DNA of 5,507 nt. Source: JAYWAM01 sp043782425. GTDB lineage: Bacteria > Pseudomonadota > Gammaproteobacteria > Burkholderiales > Usitatibacteraceae. The DNA lies in contig JAYWAM010000184.1 in NCBI GenBank assembly GCA_043782425.1, positions 1 through 5,507 on the forward strand. Reading direction: 5' to 3'. Of the stretch, positions 1 to 5,333 are shown piece after piece (the stretch's first letter is position 1; every line of letters starts with the position of its first letter). The notes beneath the pieces were generated by a model. That model worked only from the letters and a program-made list of their open reading frames with translations, was not told where the DNA came from and searched no databases. The position numbers and the translations under genes were made by a program.

Positions 1-4
1 AGAA

Positions 5-394
5 ATGAGGCAACTTGCAACGTTGGTCGCGCTGTTAGTGTTGGCTGCACTTACTCAGGCCGAAGAATCGGTAGATGCGCCACGGACCGGCGATGTTGCT
101 AACGGGCAAAAAGTTTTCTTACTCTGCGTCGGTTGCCATAGCGATACGCCGCAACATCGACCGACCGGTCCGCATTTGTTCAACCTAGTCGGGCGCCAGG
201 CCGGCGTCCTCCAAGGTTTTCAATACTCCGCCGCGCTGAGCGAATCGGGCATCTTTTGGGATCGGCGCACCCTCGACGAATTCATTGCCAATCCTGAACA
301 GCGCGTGCCGGGCACGATGATGCCGGTCGGCGTGTCCGACGCGAAAGAACGCGCCGATCTCATTGAATACCTCAAGACGCTCATGCAGCAATAG
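5..394 (+). CDS. Exported mono-haem class I cytochrome c
   Basis: A 129-residue protein, probably a small periplasmic electron carrier. Residues 1-19 form a signal peptide (short basic start, Leu/Val/Ala-rich core, likely cleavage after TQA19), leaving about 110 residues, the usual size of a class I cytochrome c. The haem-binding motif CVGCH is at 41-45 (Cys41 and Cys44 covalent, His45 axial). The segment GPHLFNLVGR at 55-64 and the following FQYSAAL at 72-78 match the conserved GPxLxxLxGR...YSxAL region of the mitochondrial/c2-type family. PGTMMP at 102-107 supplies the distal axial Met, most likely Met106. The C-terminal helix (about 112-126) has the family ERxDLIxYLK pattern. The ATG lies four bases inside the window, so its ribosome binding site and upstream partners are not visible; the signal peptide supports this start. 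No gene follows it closely, so its redox partner cannot be inferred. Confidence 0.93.
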   Translation: MRQLATLVALLVLAALTQAEESVDAPRTGDVANGQKVFLLCVGCHSDTPQHRPTGPHLFNLVGRQAGVLQGFQYSAALSESGIFWDRRTLDEFIANPEQRVPGTMMPVGVSDAKERADLIEYLKTLMQQ

Positions 395-941
395 CAAAAC
401 GAACATGCCTGGGAACCGCACGGACATTGGCTTTCCAAGCATGTTTCGCTACGAGGCAAGCTGGTTGCGGATCGTGGCTGAGCTTGTTATAAAGTCAAAA
501 GTAAACCTTTCCTGCTGCTTGAGCGTCATACAAAACGTGCCGCAAAGCCGCCATCCCAGGGCGCGTCGCAAGGTACGGCGCCCACTTCATGCGGGTGTTG
601 ACAAATTTATAGAATTTCTAGGCGGTGTATTGCTGTATTGCATGCGCGCCTGCTAATAACCGTGCATTGCATTAACCCTGTTGACGTAAAGGTACATCAC
701 GCATTGACGCACCGGCAGCGCAGCGATGCAGTAAGCCCAAGCAAAAAAGCCCCGTTGAGATTTTTATTCGCGATGTCCCATAATGGCAAAATGATGCGTA
801 GCGTGGTAGCGCGGATGCTTGGTCATCGAGCGCAATCCAAATGGCGGCGTGGCGTTATGGTGCGCCTGCCGCTGGGGTAACCTCTGACCCGCCGGTCCCC
901 AACCCGCCAAAGACCCGCGCAAAGACACTGGTGCCCCCACG
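395..941. other. Gene-poor stretch, no recognisable feature
   Basis: About 550 bases between the cytochrome gene and the SH3 remnant. Open frames of 80-97 codons exist here (363-656 and 638-880 plus, 764-1039 minus), but their translations match no family I know, have no convincing ribosome binding sites and are rich in Arg, Ser and Cys as chance frames in GC-rich DNA often are. No clear terminator follows the cytochrome gene. Together with the gene fragments to its right, the region reads as decayed DNA. I cannot assign it. Confidence 0.5.
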
Positions 942-1076
942 TCAACGCCCGGTAGGCCCGACCAATGTGCGCTGCACCCAGCCGCTGAAGTTAGCTGCGT
1001 CGACCCTGACGAATCCGTTTTCCGCTTCGCCGGTCGCAACCAATTCGTCGACGCGTTGCAGCGTTGCCACCACCGT
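942..1076 (-). pseudogene. C-terminal remnant of a bacterial SH3-domain protein
   Basis: Read on the minus strand, about 45 codons ending in TGA at 944-942 give a segment with the pattern of a bacterial SH3 (SH3b/SH3_3) domain: a VVATLQR start, DELVATGEAENGFVRVD in the middle, and GWVQRTLVG at the end. The spacing of the Leu/Gly/Val positions, the GFVRV strand and the closing GWV-x3-L are the diagnostic SH3b features. Such domains are usually C-terminal modules of exported proteins that bind peptidoglycan or other envelope parts. The fragment has no start codon or N-terminal part. Upstream, at higher coordinates, it runs straight into an IS4-type transposase remnant on the other strand, so it is a truncated gene. 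The exact breakpoint cannot be fixed because both readings stay open between roughly 1062 and 1083. The SH3 assignment is from pattern recognition only. Confidence 0.5.
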
Positions 1077-1262
1077 GCTGTCTACGTGCTCGTTGCTATA
1101 GTCAAGAAGCGTCTGAACCTCGAGGCCGCGCTCTATTCACTTCTACCGATATTGTCGGTCACTCTGTTCGAGCAAATCCCTTTGCTTCAAGCGCTTCCCC
1201 ATGATCACGCCGCCTCAATTCAACCCATTCCCAATAACCAATTGAATCTGTTCGCACTTTAA
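1077..1262 (+). pseudogene. IS4-family transposase, C-terminal remnant
   Basis: The last ~60 codons of an IS4-family transposase, of the type with an N-terminal DUF4372 domain. The translation starts AVYVLVAIVKKRLNLEAALY and continues with SLLPILSVTLFEQIPLLQAL and a terminal NNQLNLFAL before TAA. This reproduces the family's conserved tail (YVLVAIVKK-L-L--SLY-LLQILSV-LFEK-P--QAL ... SNQLNLF). The catalytic DDE core, which lies further upstream in these proteins, is absent, so it cannot encode an active enzyme. The frame stays open to about 1023 on its left, with a possible family-like F-x-G spacing, but that stretch is better explained as the antisense of an SH3-domain fragment. Family identity is fairly sure; the left limit is not. 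Confidence 0.75.
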
Positions 1263-1340
1263 CCGGACACTAGTGTCGTCAAAAAGAAAATCACTCGACA
1301 CTCAAAAAGGCAGCGTAAATTTAACTATCCAGGCGACAAC
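1263..1340. other. Short AT-rich spacer between two IS elements
   Basis: A 78-bp stretch between the IS4 transposase stop and the left end of the IS630 element. It begins CCGGACACTAGTG, a plausible right terminal sequence of the IS4-type element because it follows the transposase stop immediately. It also holds the 12-bp perfect palindrome GACACTAGTGTC and two similar A-rich stretches (GTCAAAAAG at about 1279, CTCAAAAAGG at about 1301). It has no coding similarity to the ketosynthase found on the other side of the IS630 element. Confidence 0.4.
1266..1277. repeat. 12-bp perfect palindrome GACACTAGTGTC
   Basis: A perfect dyad directly after the IS4 transposase remnant. Its left half with the preceding G (GGACACTA, 1265-1272) is identical to eight bases of the right tip of the neighbouring IS630 element (GGACACTA at 2538-2545). 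It may be part of an IS terminus or a scar; a chance palindrome is also possible. Confidence 0.45.
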
Positions 1341-1366
1341 TAGTGTAGTGTCCAACAAATAACTGG
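1341..1366 (+). repeat. IS630 left terminal inverted repeat
   Basis: A 26-bp terminal repeat beginning TAGTGTAGTGTCC. It matches the reverse complement of 2525-2550 at 25 of 26 positions; the single difference is C at 1356 against T at the mirrored position. It includes the TA target dinucleotide at its outer edge. Confidence 0.92.
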
Positions 1367-1397
1367 TGTTATTATGTGGATTGAGTTATGCTGATGC

Positions 1398-2519
1398 ATG
1401 CCCAGAATAAGTCCGGTTGTAAGCCTTGCGGATACCACTCGGGAGCGACTTGAGCACTGGGTGGCGGCCCATGGAACTCCGCAGCAGGTGGCGCTGCGGT
1501 GCCGAATTGTTCTGGCCGCCGCGACCGGGCACACGAATCTGGAGATCGGCATGGAGTTGAGCGTCGATGTGAAGACCGTGGCCCTGTGGCGCTCGCGCTT
1601 TGCACAAGTGGGTGCAGAGGGTTTGTGGTCGGTTGCAGCGGGGCGCGGACGCAAGCCCACCTATTCGTCCGATAAGATCAAGGCGATTGTCCAAGCGACG
1701 CTGTCGACCAAACCCAAAGGCATGACCCAGTGGAGCTGCCGGCAGATGGCGCAAGCGCAGGGCGTGAGCAAATCCACGATCAGCACGATCTGGCGCAGCC
1801 ACAATTTGAAGCCGCACCGGGTCAAGAGCTTCAAGCTGTCGCGCGATGCGCGGTTTCTGGAGAAGCTCACCGATGTGGTGGGGTTGTACCTGAATCCCCC
1901 CGACCAGGCGCTGGTGCTGTGCGTGGACGAGAAGACCCAGATTCAGTCCCTGGACCGCACGCAACCCGGACTGCCAATGAAGAAGGGGCGTCTGGGCACC
2001 ATGACTCACGATTACAAGCGCAACGGCACCACCTGTTTATTCGCCGCCCTGGAGGTATTGCAAGGCAAAGTCATTGGCCAGTGCTATGTACGCCACCGCC
2101 ACCAGGAATTTCTGAAATTCCTGCGTCGGCTGGATGCGGAATTCCCCGGCGAGGTCGCTTTGCACTTGGTGATGGACAACTATGGTACCCACACGCATCC
2201 CAATGTGCAGGCCTGGCTTAAGCGTCACCCCCGGTTTGTCTCGCATTTTGTTCCCACCAGTTCCAGTTGGTTGAATTTGGTCGAGCGCTGGTTTGGCGAG
2301 TTGACCCGTAAAAGAATCCGCCGTGGCTCATTCGCCAGCGTCGCAGACCTGCACCAGGCCATTGAGGAATTCTTGCTCGCTTGGAACGAAAACCCCAAGC
2401 CCTTTGTCTGGACTGCCACGGTAGAATCCATCATCGCAAAACTCTCGCGTTGCCGGCAAACCATGGAAACTATTCAGCCCGGTTGCACTCTGCCACGCAC
2501 GCGAAAAGCGCAGAAATGA
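1398..2519 (+). CDS. IS630-family DDE transposase
   Basis: A 373-residue transposase that should cut and join its own element at TA sites. Residues ~25-90 form the DNA-binding helix-turn-helix part (TNLEIGMELSVDVKTVALWRSRF, about 46-68, followed by GLWSVAAGRGRKP). A second HTH-like segment lies at ~110-135 (WSCRQMAQAQGVSKSTI). The RNase H-like catalytic core follows: CVDEKT with Asp177, LVMDNYGTH with Asp260, and SWLNLVERWF with Glu296. The 35-residue gap between the second Asp and the Glu is typical of IS630. All three acidic residues are present, there are no internal stops, and the length is normal for the family, so the enzyme may be active. The ATG at 1398 lies 57 bases inside the left terminal repeat; no strong Shine-Dalgarno is seen, which is common for transposases. 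The gene belongs wholly to the element, and its neighbours say nothing about its role. Confidence 0.95.
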   Translation: MPRISPVVSLADTTRERLEHWVAAHGTPQQVALRCRIVLAAATGHTNLEIGMELSVDVKTVALWRSRFAQVGAEGLWSVAAGRGRKPTYSSDKIKAIVQATLSTKPKGMTQWSCRQMAQAQGVSKSTISTIWRSHNLKPHRVKSFKLSRDARFLEKLTDVVGLYLNPPDQALVLCVDEKTQIQSLDRTQPGLPMKKGRLGTMTHDYKRNGTTCLFAALEVLQGKVIGQCYVRHRHQEFLKFLRRLDAEFPGEVALHLVMDNYGTHTHPNVQAWLKRHPRFVSHFVPTSSSWLNLVERWFGELTRKRIRRGSFASVADLHQAIEEFLLAWNENPKPFVWTATVESIIAKLSRCRQTMETIQPGCTLPRTRKAQK

Positions 2520-2524
2520 ATTAT

Positions 2525-2550
2525 CCAGTTATTTATTGGACACTACACTA
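2525..2550 (-). repeat. IS630 right terminal inverted repeat
   Basis: The mirror of the left end, reading inward on the minus strand as TAGTGTAGTGTCC followed by AATAAATAACTGG. It starts six bases after the transposase stop codon. The bases just outside (GAAGACGCTGAA) are codons of the interrupted ketosynthase gene. Confidence 0.92.
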
Positions 2551-2852
2551 GAAGACGCTGAACTGTCGCCCACGGACATCGGCTACATCAATGCCCACGG
2601 TAGCGCGACGAGGGTGGGCGACGTAGTAGGAACCAACGCCATCAAGGCCGCGTTTCGCCAATCGGCAACGCGGGTCCCCGTCAGTTCCGCCAAAGCATTA
2701 CACGGTCACCTCATGGGTCCGACCGGCTTGGTCGAAATCCTCGCGGCGCTCATATCGATGCGCGAACAAACGTTCCCATGAACGCAGTCATGTCGAATTC
2801 CTTCGCCTTCGGCGGCAACAACGCCGTGTTGATCGCGAAGCGAGTGGTTTGA
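2551..2852 (+). pseudogene. FabF-like beta-ketoacyl synthase, truncated and frameshifted
   Basis: The C-terminal part of a condensing enzyme of the KAS II (FabF) type, which extends acyl chains on acyl carrier protein in fatty acid, polyketide or aryl-polyene synthesis. From 2551 the frame reads EDAELSPTDIGYINAHGSAT, then VPVSSAKALHGHLMGPTG and EILAALISMREQTFP, ending at TGA 2779-2781. These contain both catalytic histidines (NAHG and KALHGH). The reading continues in another frame from ATG 2778 as NAVMSNSFAFGGNNAVLIAKR and stops at 2850-2852; this is the family's conserved C-terminal SNSFGFGGxN strand. The ~28 residues that normally join these pieces (the PDPE...DLDYVPN region) are missing, so an internal deletion of roughly 80-90 bases changed the frame. 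The N-terminal half, including the active-site Cys, is cut off by the IS630 element. It cannot make a working synthase. The GGNN variant hints at a specialised KS, but that is weak. Confidence 0.88.
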
Positions 2853-3086
2853 TTGTTGGGAGTCGATTTCGCCGTTGATTTGGAGACATACGAAAACGTG
2901 TGGGCGGCCGCTAATGTTCAACGGTGACGTCGTTATAACGGACTTGCTTCTACGCAGAACCGGCGCGGCGTGGCGAGCCCACTGGATGCGTTAAGCACGA
3001 CCTTGCGAGGCGCATGGATATTGCCTCGCCAGCCATGCCTTGCCTGGAAGTACGCTACACGCGGCTTCTGGCAGGGGCTGATGGCA
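2853..3086. other. Intergenic stretch between ketosynthase remnant and recX
   Basis: About 230 bases without a recognisable gene. A 24-codon frame (2853-2927, starting TTG right after the ketosynthase stop) reads smoothly (GVDFAVDLETYENVWAAANV) but matches no family I know and is very short. In many proteobacteria alaS lies downstream of recX; no alaS sequence is visible here. A possible RNA hairpin at 3005-3029 is listed separately. Confidence 0.45.
3005..3038. other. Possible hairpin or pseudoknot downstream of recX
   Basis: GCGAGGC (3005-3011) and GCCTCGC (3023-3029) form a perfect 7-bp stem with an 11-base loop. GCATGG inside that loop (3012-3017) is complementary to CCATGC (3033-3038), so an H-type pseudoknot is possible. 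There is no T-run on either strand, so it is not a standard intrinsic terminator, though its place after recX fits an mRNA 3' structure. It could be chance in GC-rich DNA. Confidence 0.25.
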
Positions 3087-3536
3087 CTATTGTTCGGTGG
3101 TTTTGAATAGCCGGTAAATCGTGTCGCCGGAAAACCCTCGCCCCTGAAGAAAGCGCATTTGCCTGGCTTTTTCGGCGGAGCTTGAGGGCGGCGACGGGAA
3201 TTTTTTTCGCCAGACTTCGCGGGCGGCGTCGAGTTCTTGTTCGCGCGATGTGACCGTCAACTGTTTGATGCTTTCCGCGTCGAGGCCTTTGGCTTTAAGC
3301 TCGTAAGCGATCTTTAAGTGGCCGAAGCGTTTTTGTTTTGCCGCGATGAAATGCTCCGCGAAGCGCTGATCGGAGACTAGCCCCGATTGCGCGAGTTCGT
3401 CGATCAGCGAATCGAGGTCGTCATGTTCGTCAGCGAATCGCGATAGCTTTTGTGCCAACTCAGCGCGCGTGTGCTCGCGCCGCGCGAGCAGGCGCAGTGC
3501 GCGATCGCGCAGATCATTTTTCGGAGGCTTCTCCAT
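3087..3536 (-). CDS. recX: Regulatory protein RecX, RecA modulator
   Basis: RecX binds RecA filaments and usually limits their extension and their recombinase and coprotease activities. From the ATG at 3536 the protein has 149 residues, within the normal RecX range. The sequence is all-helical with the family's repeated three-helix modules: RALRLLARREHTRAELAQKL (residues ~12-31), LVSDQRFAEHFI followed by RFGHLKIAYELKAKGLD (~66-99), and a last module with RQMRFLQGRGFSGDTIYRLF near the C-terminus. The ATG at 3536 lies inside the end of recA, overlapping it by 23 bases in another frame. An in-frame GTG at 3563 would add nine residues but has no visible ribosome binding site; the ATG has only a weak AAAGAAAA in front. 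The overlap implies cotranscription and translational coupling with recA, which keeps RecX below RecA in amount. The gene appears intact. Confidence 0.93.
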   Translation of the reverse strand: MEKPPKNDLRDRALRLLARREHTRAELAQKLSRFADEHDDLDSLIDELAQSGLVSDQRFAEHFIAAKQKRFGHLKIAYELKAKGLDAESIKQLTVTSREQELDAAREVWRKKFPSPPSSSAEKARQMRFLQGRGFSGDTIYRLFKTTEQ

Positions 3537-4545
3537 TTTTCTTTGCACCAGGCGCTGCAACACCGGCGGCGGCGCGAACTTTGGCTTCGATTTCCTGCGC
3601 GATCGCCGGGTTCTCTTTCAAAAATTCGCGCGAGTTGTCTTTACCTTGCCCGATCTTCTCACCGTTGTAGGCGTACCAGGCGCCGGATTTGTCGACAATT
3701 TTATGGGTCACGCCCAACTCGATGATCTCGCCTTCGCGGGAGATGCCTTCGCCATAGAGAATGTCGAACAGCGCTTCACGAAACGGCGGTGCGACTTTGT
3801 TCTTGACGACTTTCACGCGCGTTTCCGAGCCGATGACTTCTTCTCCTTTTTTGATGGAGCCGATGCGGCGAATGTCTAAGCGCACGGACGCATAAAACTT
3901 CAGCGCGTTGCCACCAGTTGTAGTTTCCGGGTTGCCGAACATCACGCCGATCTTCATGCGAATCTGGTTGATGAAAATCACCAGCGTGTTCGAGCGTTTG
4001 ATATTCGCCGTCAACTTGCGCAGCGCTTGTGACATCAAGCGCGCATGCAAACCCATGTGGGAATCGCCCATCTCGCCTTCGATCTCGGCTTTCGGTGTGA
4101 GCGCAGCGACCGAGTCGATCACGACGATATCGACGGAACCGGAGCGTACCAGCATGTCAGCGATTTCTAGCGCTTGTTCGCCGGTGTCCGGTTGCGAGAT
4201 CAAAAGTTCCGGTACATCGACGCCGAGCTTTTGTGCGTATTGCGGATCGAGCGCATGTTCCGCGTCAATAAACGCGGCGACGCCGCCCATTTTTTGCATC
4301 TCGGCGATAACCTGCAAGGTCAATGTGGTCTTGCCGGAGGATTCAGGTCCATATATTTCCACTACCCGTCCGCGCGGCAGGCCGCCCACACCCAAGGCGA
4401 TGTCCAGGCCGAGGGAGCCGGTCGATACGACATCGATATCGCGCACCACGTCATGGTCGCCCAGTTTCATCACTGAACCTTTACCGAATTGCTTTTCTAT
4501 TTGCGATAGCGCCGCAGCAAGCGCCTTGCTCTTGTTTTCATCCAT
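3514..4545 (-). CDS. recA: Recombinase RecA
   Basis: RecA polymerises on single-stranded DNA, performs ATP-dependent homologous pairing and strand exchange, and as a coprotease triggers LexA self-cleavage in the SOS response. The protein is full length (343 residues) and collinear with E. coli RecA: Walker A GPESSGKTT at 66-74, catalytic Glu96 in DAEH, Walker B VVIDS at 141-145, DNA-binding loop L1 around EGEMGDSH (156-163), Gln194 in FINQIR, and loop L2 with the GNPETTTGGNALKFYAS stretch at 204-220. The C-terminal tail is Ala/Gly/Lys-rich and ends in acidic residues, and is variable as usual. The ATG at 4545 is preceded by TAAGGA (4557-4552) at good spacing. recX overlaps its 3' end. The ~105-base leader shows no E. 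coli-type CTGT-N8-ACAG LexA box. No mutation of a key residue is seen. Confidence 0.99.
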   Translation of the reverse strand: MDENKSKALAAALSQIEKQFGKGSVMKLGDHDVVRDIDVVSTGSLGLDIALGVGGLPRGRVVEIYGPESSGKTTLTLQVIAEMQKMGGVAAFIDAEHALDPQYAQKLGVDVPELLISQPDTGEQALEIADMLVRSGSVDIVVIDSVAALTPKAEIEGEMGDSHMGLHARLMSQALRKLTANIKRSNTLVIFINQIRMKIGVMFGNPETTTGGNALKFYASVRLDIRRIGSIKKGEEVIGSETRVKVVKNKVAPPFREALFDILYGEGISREGEIIELGVTHKIVDKSGAWYAYNGEKIGQGKDNSREFLKENPAIAQEIEAKVRAAAGVAAPGAKKNGEASEK

Positions 4546-4551
4546 GGAGGG

Positions 4552-4557
4552 TCCTTA
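4552..4557 (-). promoter_or_regulatory. recA ribosome binding site
   Basis: TAAGGA on the minus strand, six bases before the recA ATG. It agrees with the MDENKSKAL start conserved in proteobacterial RecA proteins. Confidence 0.8.
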
Positions 4558-4588
4558 GGAGCGAAATATTGAAAATGGGGAACACAAG

Positions 4589-4597
4589 ATTATCTCA
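4589..4597 (-). promoter_or_regulatory. Candidate extended -10 promoter element for recA
   Basis: On the minus strand TGAGATAAT (4597-4589) resembles an extended -10 box (TG-N-TATAAT), about 44 bases upstream of the recA ATG and downstream of the tpx terminator. The expected -35 position has no good match (TGCATG at 17-bp spacing), which is usual for extended -10 promoters. This is a prediction from base pattern only. Confidence 0.35.
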
Positions 4598-4650
4598 TAG
4601 GGGACGCCGCCCATGCACGCTGATCGAGCGGCCGGCATCTTGAGGAAGTG

Positions 4651-4677
4651 AAAAAAAGCCCCGCTCGAGGCGGGGCT
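4651..4677 (-). terminator. Intrinsic terminator downstream of the Tpx gene
   Basis: On the minus strand, AGCCCCGC (4677-4670), a 5-base loop and GCGGGGCT (4664-4657) form a perfect 8-bp GC-rich stem, followed by a run of T to 4651. It lies about 24 bases after the thiol peroxidase stop codon and ends that transcript before recA, so recA must have its own promoter. Confidence 0.93.
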
Positions 4678-4700
4678 GTCTATTGAAGCGGGTCGAGCGG

Positions 4701-5318
4701 TTAAAGCAGCGCTTTTGCCGCTTTCATCGCTGCATCCATATCGGGAAGATTGGTCAGTTCCGGCACCACTTGGATGTAGCGCACGATATTGTCTTTGTCG
4801 GTGACGATCACGCTACGCGCTAACAGATGCAGCGGCCCTACCAATAGGCCATTGCTCATGCCGAATTCGCCGGTTTTGTAATCGGACAAGAACGTCACGT
4901 TGCTAATCTTGGCTTCCTTCGCGAACCGTTGCTGCGCGAATGGCAAGTCCATGCTCACGGTGATGAGTTCGACTTGCTTATCGAGGCCGCCATTTTTTTC
5001 CGACAACTGATGGGTTTGCTCTTCGCACGCCTTGGTGTCGATAGAGGGAACGATGTTGATAATTTTCACCTTACCTTTGCTATCGGCCAGGTTCACCGGC
5101 CCCAGACTGCCGTTGGTCAATACGGCGGACGGCAGCGGTTTGCCGACCTCGATGCCGGTGCCGATCAGAGGAAGTGGACTCCCTTTCATGGTGACAGTTT
5201 GGCCATCACCAGGCTTATTGCTGCCTTTATTGACCGTGAGTGCGGAGGTGTCGGCGGCGAGCGCAACACTGACTTGCAGCGCGGATGCGAGCGCCATTAG
5301 GGTGAGGAATTTTTTCAT
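4701..5318 (-). CDS. tpx: Secreted single-cysteine thiol peroxidase (Tpx family)
   Basis: A peroxiredoxin of the Tpx family that should reduce hydrogen or alkyl peroxides with a peroxidatic thiol. The ATG at 5318, with AAAGGA seven to eight bases upstream, gives 205 residues; the same frame is open further upstream, but that stretch looks non-coding. Residues 1-21 or 22 are a clear Sec signal peptide (MKKF, hydrophobic core, ALA-A), so the enzyme acts in the periplasm. An extra ~18 residues precede the Tpx fold, which starts at about TVTMKGSPLPL (41-51). The active site PSIDTKAC has Thr95 and peroxidatic Cys98, and Arg168 in LLARSVIV matches the conserved arginine. SMDLPFAQQRFAKEA (122-136) aligns with E. 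coli DLPFAQSRFC, but the resolving cysteine is Ala133. Cys98 is the only cysteine, so it must use a one-Cys mechanism with an external thiol partner. The gene is a single unit with its own terminator. Confidence 0.93.
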   Translation of the reverse strand: MKKFLTLMALASALQVSVALAADTSALTVNKGSNKPGDGQTVTMKGSPLPLIGTGIEVGKPLPSAVLTNGSLGPVNLADSKGKVKIINIVPSIDTKACEEQTHQLSEKNGGLDKQVELITVSMDLPFAQQRFAKEAKISNVTFLSDYKTGEFGMSNGLLVGPLHLLARSVIVTDKDNIVRYIQVVPELTNLPDMDAAMKAAKALL

Positions 5319-5324
5319 TGCTGT

Positions 5325-5333
5325 TCCTTTGAG
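5325..5333 (-). promoter_or_regulatory. Ribosome binding site deciding the Tpx start
   Basis: On the minus strand, CAAAGGAAC immediately upstream of ACAGCAATG gives a strong Shine-Dalgarno at normal spacing for the ATG at 5318. This selects the start that yields an N-terminal signal peptide over the upstream in-frame ATG at 5441, which would bury the signal sequence 41 residues inside the protein. Confidence 0.8.

Larger units (their letters stand above)
1341..2550 (+). mobile_element. IS630-family insertion sequence, apparently complete
   Basis: A compact element of about 1.2 kb with matching terminal inverted repeats and one intact DDE transposase gene filling nearly all of it. Both ends carry TA (1341-1342 and 2549-2550), as expected for IS630/Tc1-mariner elements, which insert at TA and duplicate it. 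The tip also contains an internal TA (1346-1347, mirrored at 2544-2545), so the duplicated TA could be either pair. Near-identical ends and an uninterrupted transposase suggest a relatively recent, potentially mobile copy. The left flank is IS4-derived DNA and the right flank is a ketosynthase gene, so the flanks do not rejoin into one gene; a deletion next to the element is the simplest explanation. Confidence 0.92.

Noticed and set aside
598..630. TTGACA at 598-603 as a -35 promoter box
   Set aside because: At 16-18 bp spacing there is no acceptable -10 sequence (GGCGGT region), and no gene follows downstream.
638..880. 80-codon plus-strand frame and its neighbours in 363-1039 as possible small genes
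   Set aside because: No ribosome binding site, no recognisable motif, overlapping open frames on both strands, and unusual composition.
1386..2009. 207-codon open frame on the minus strand inside the IS630 element
   Set aside because: Antisense shadow of the transposase; the plus strand has all DDE motifs in one intact frame.
2853..2927. 24-codon frame starting TTG after the ketosynthase stop
   Set aside because: The peptide reads plausibly but is too short, uses a rare start and matches nothing I know; mentioned in the intergenic entry only.
3908..4558. 216-codon open frame on the plus strand opposite recA
   Set aside because: It is the antisense of a certain recA gene; its composition (Ser, Pro, Ile-rich) has no family resemblance and arises from recA codon use.
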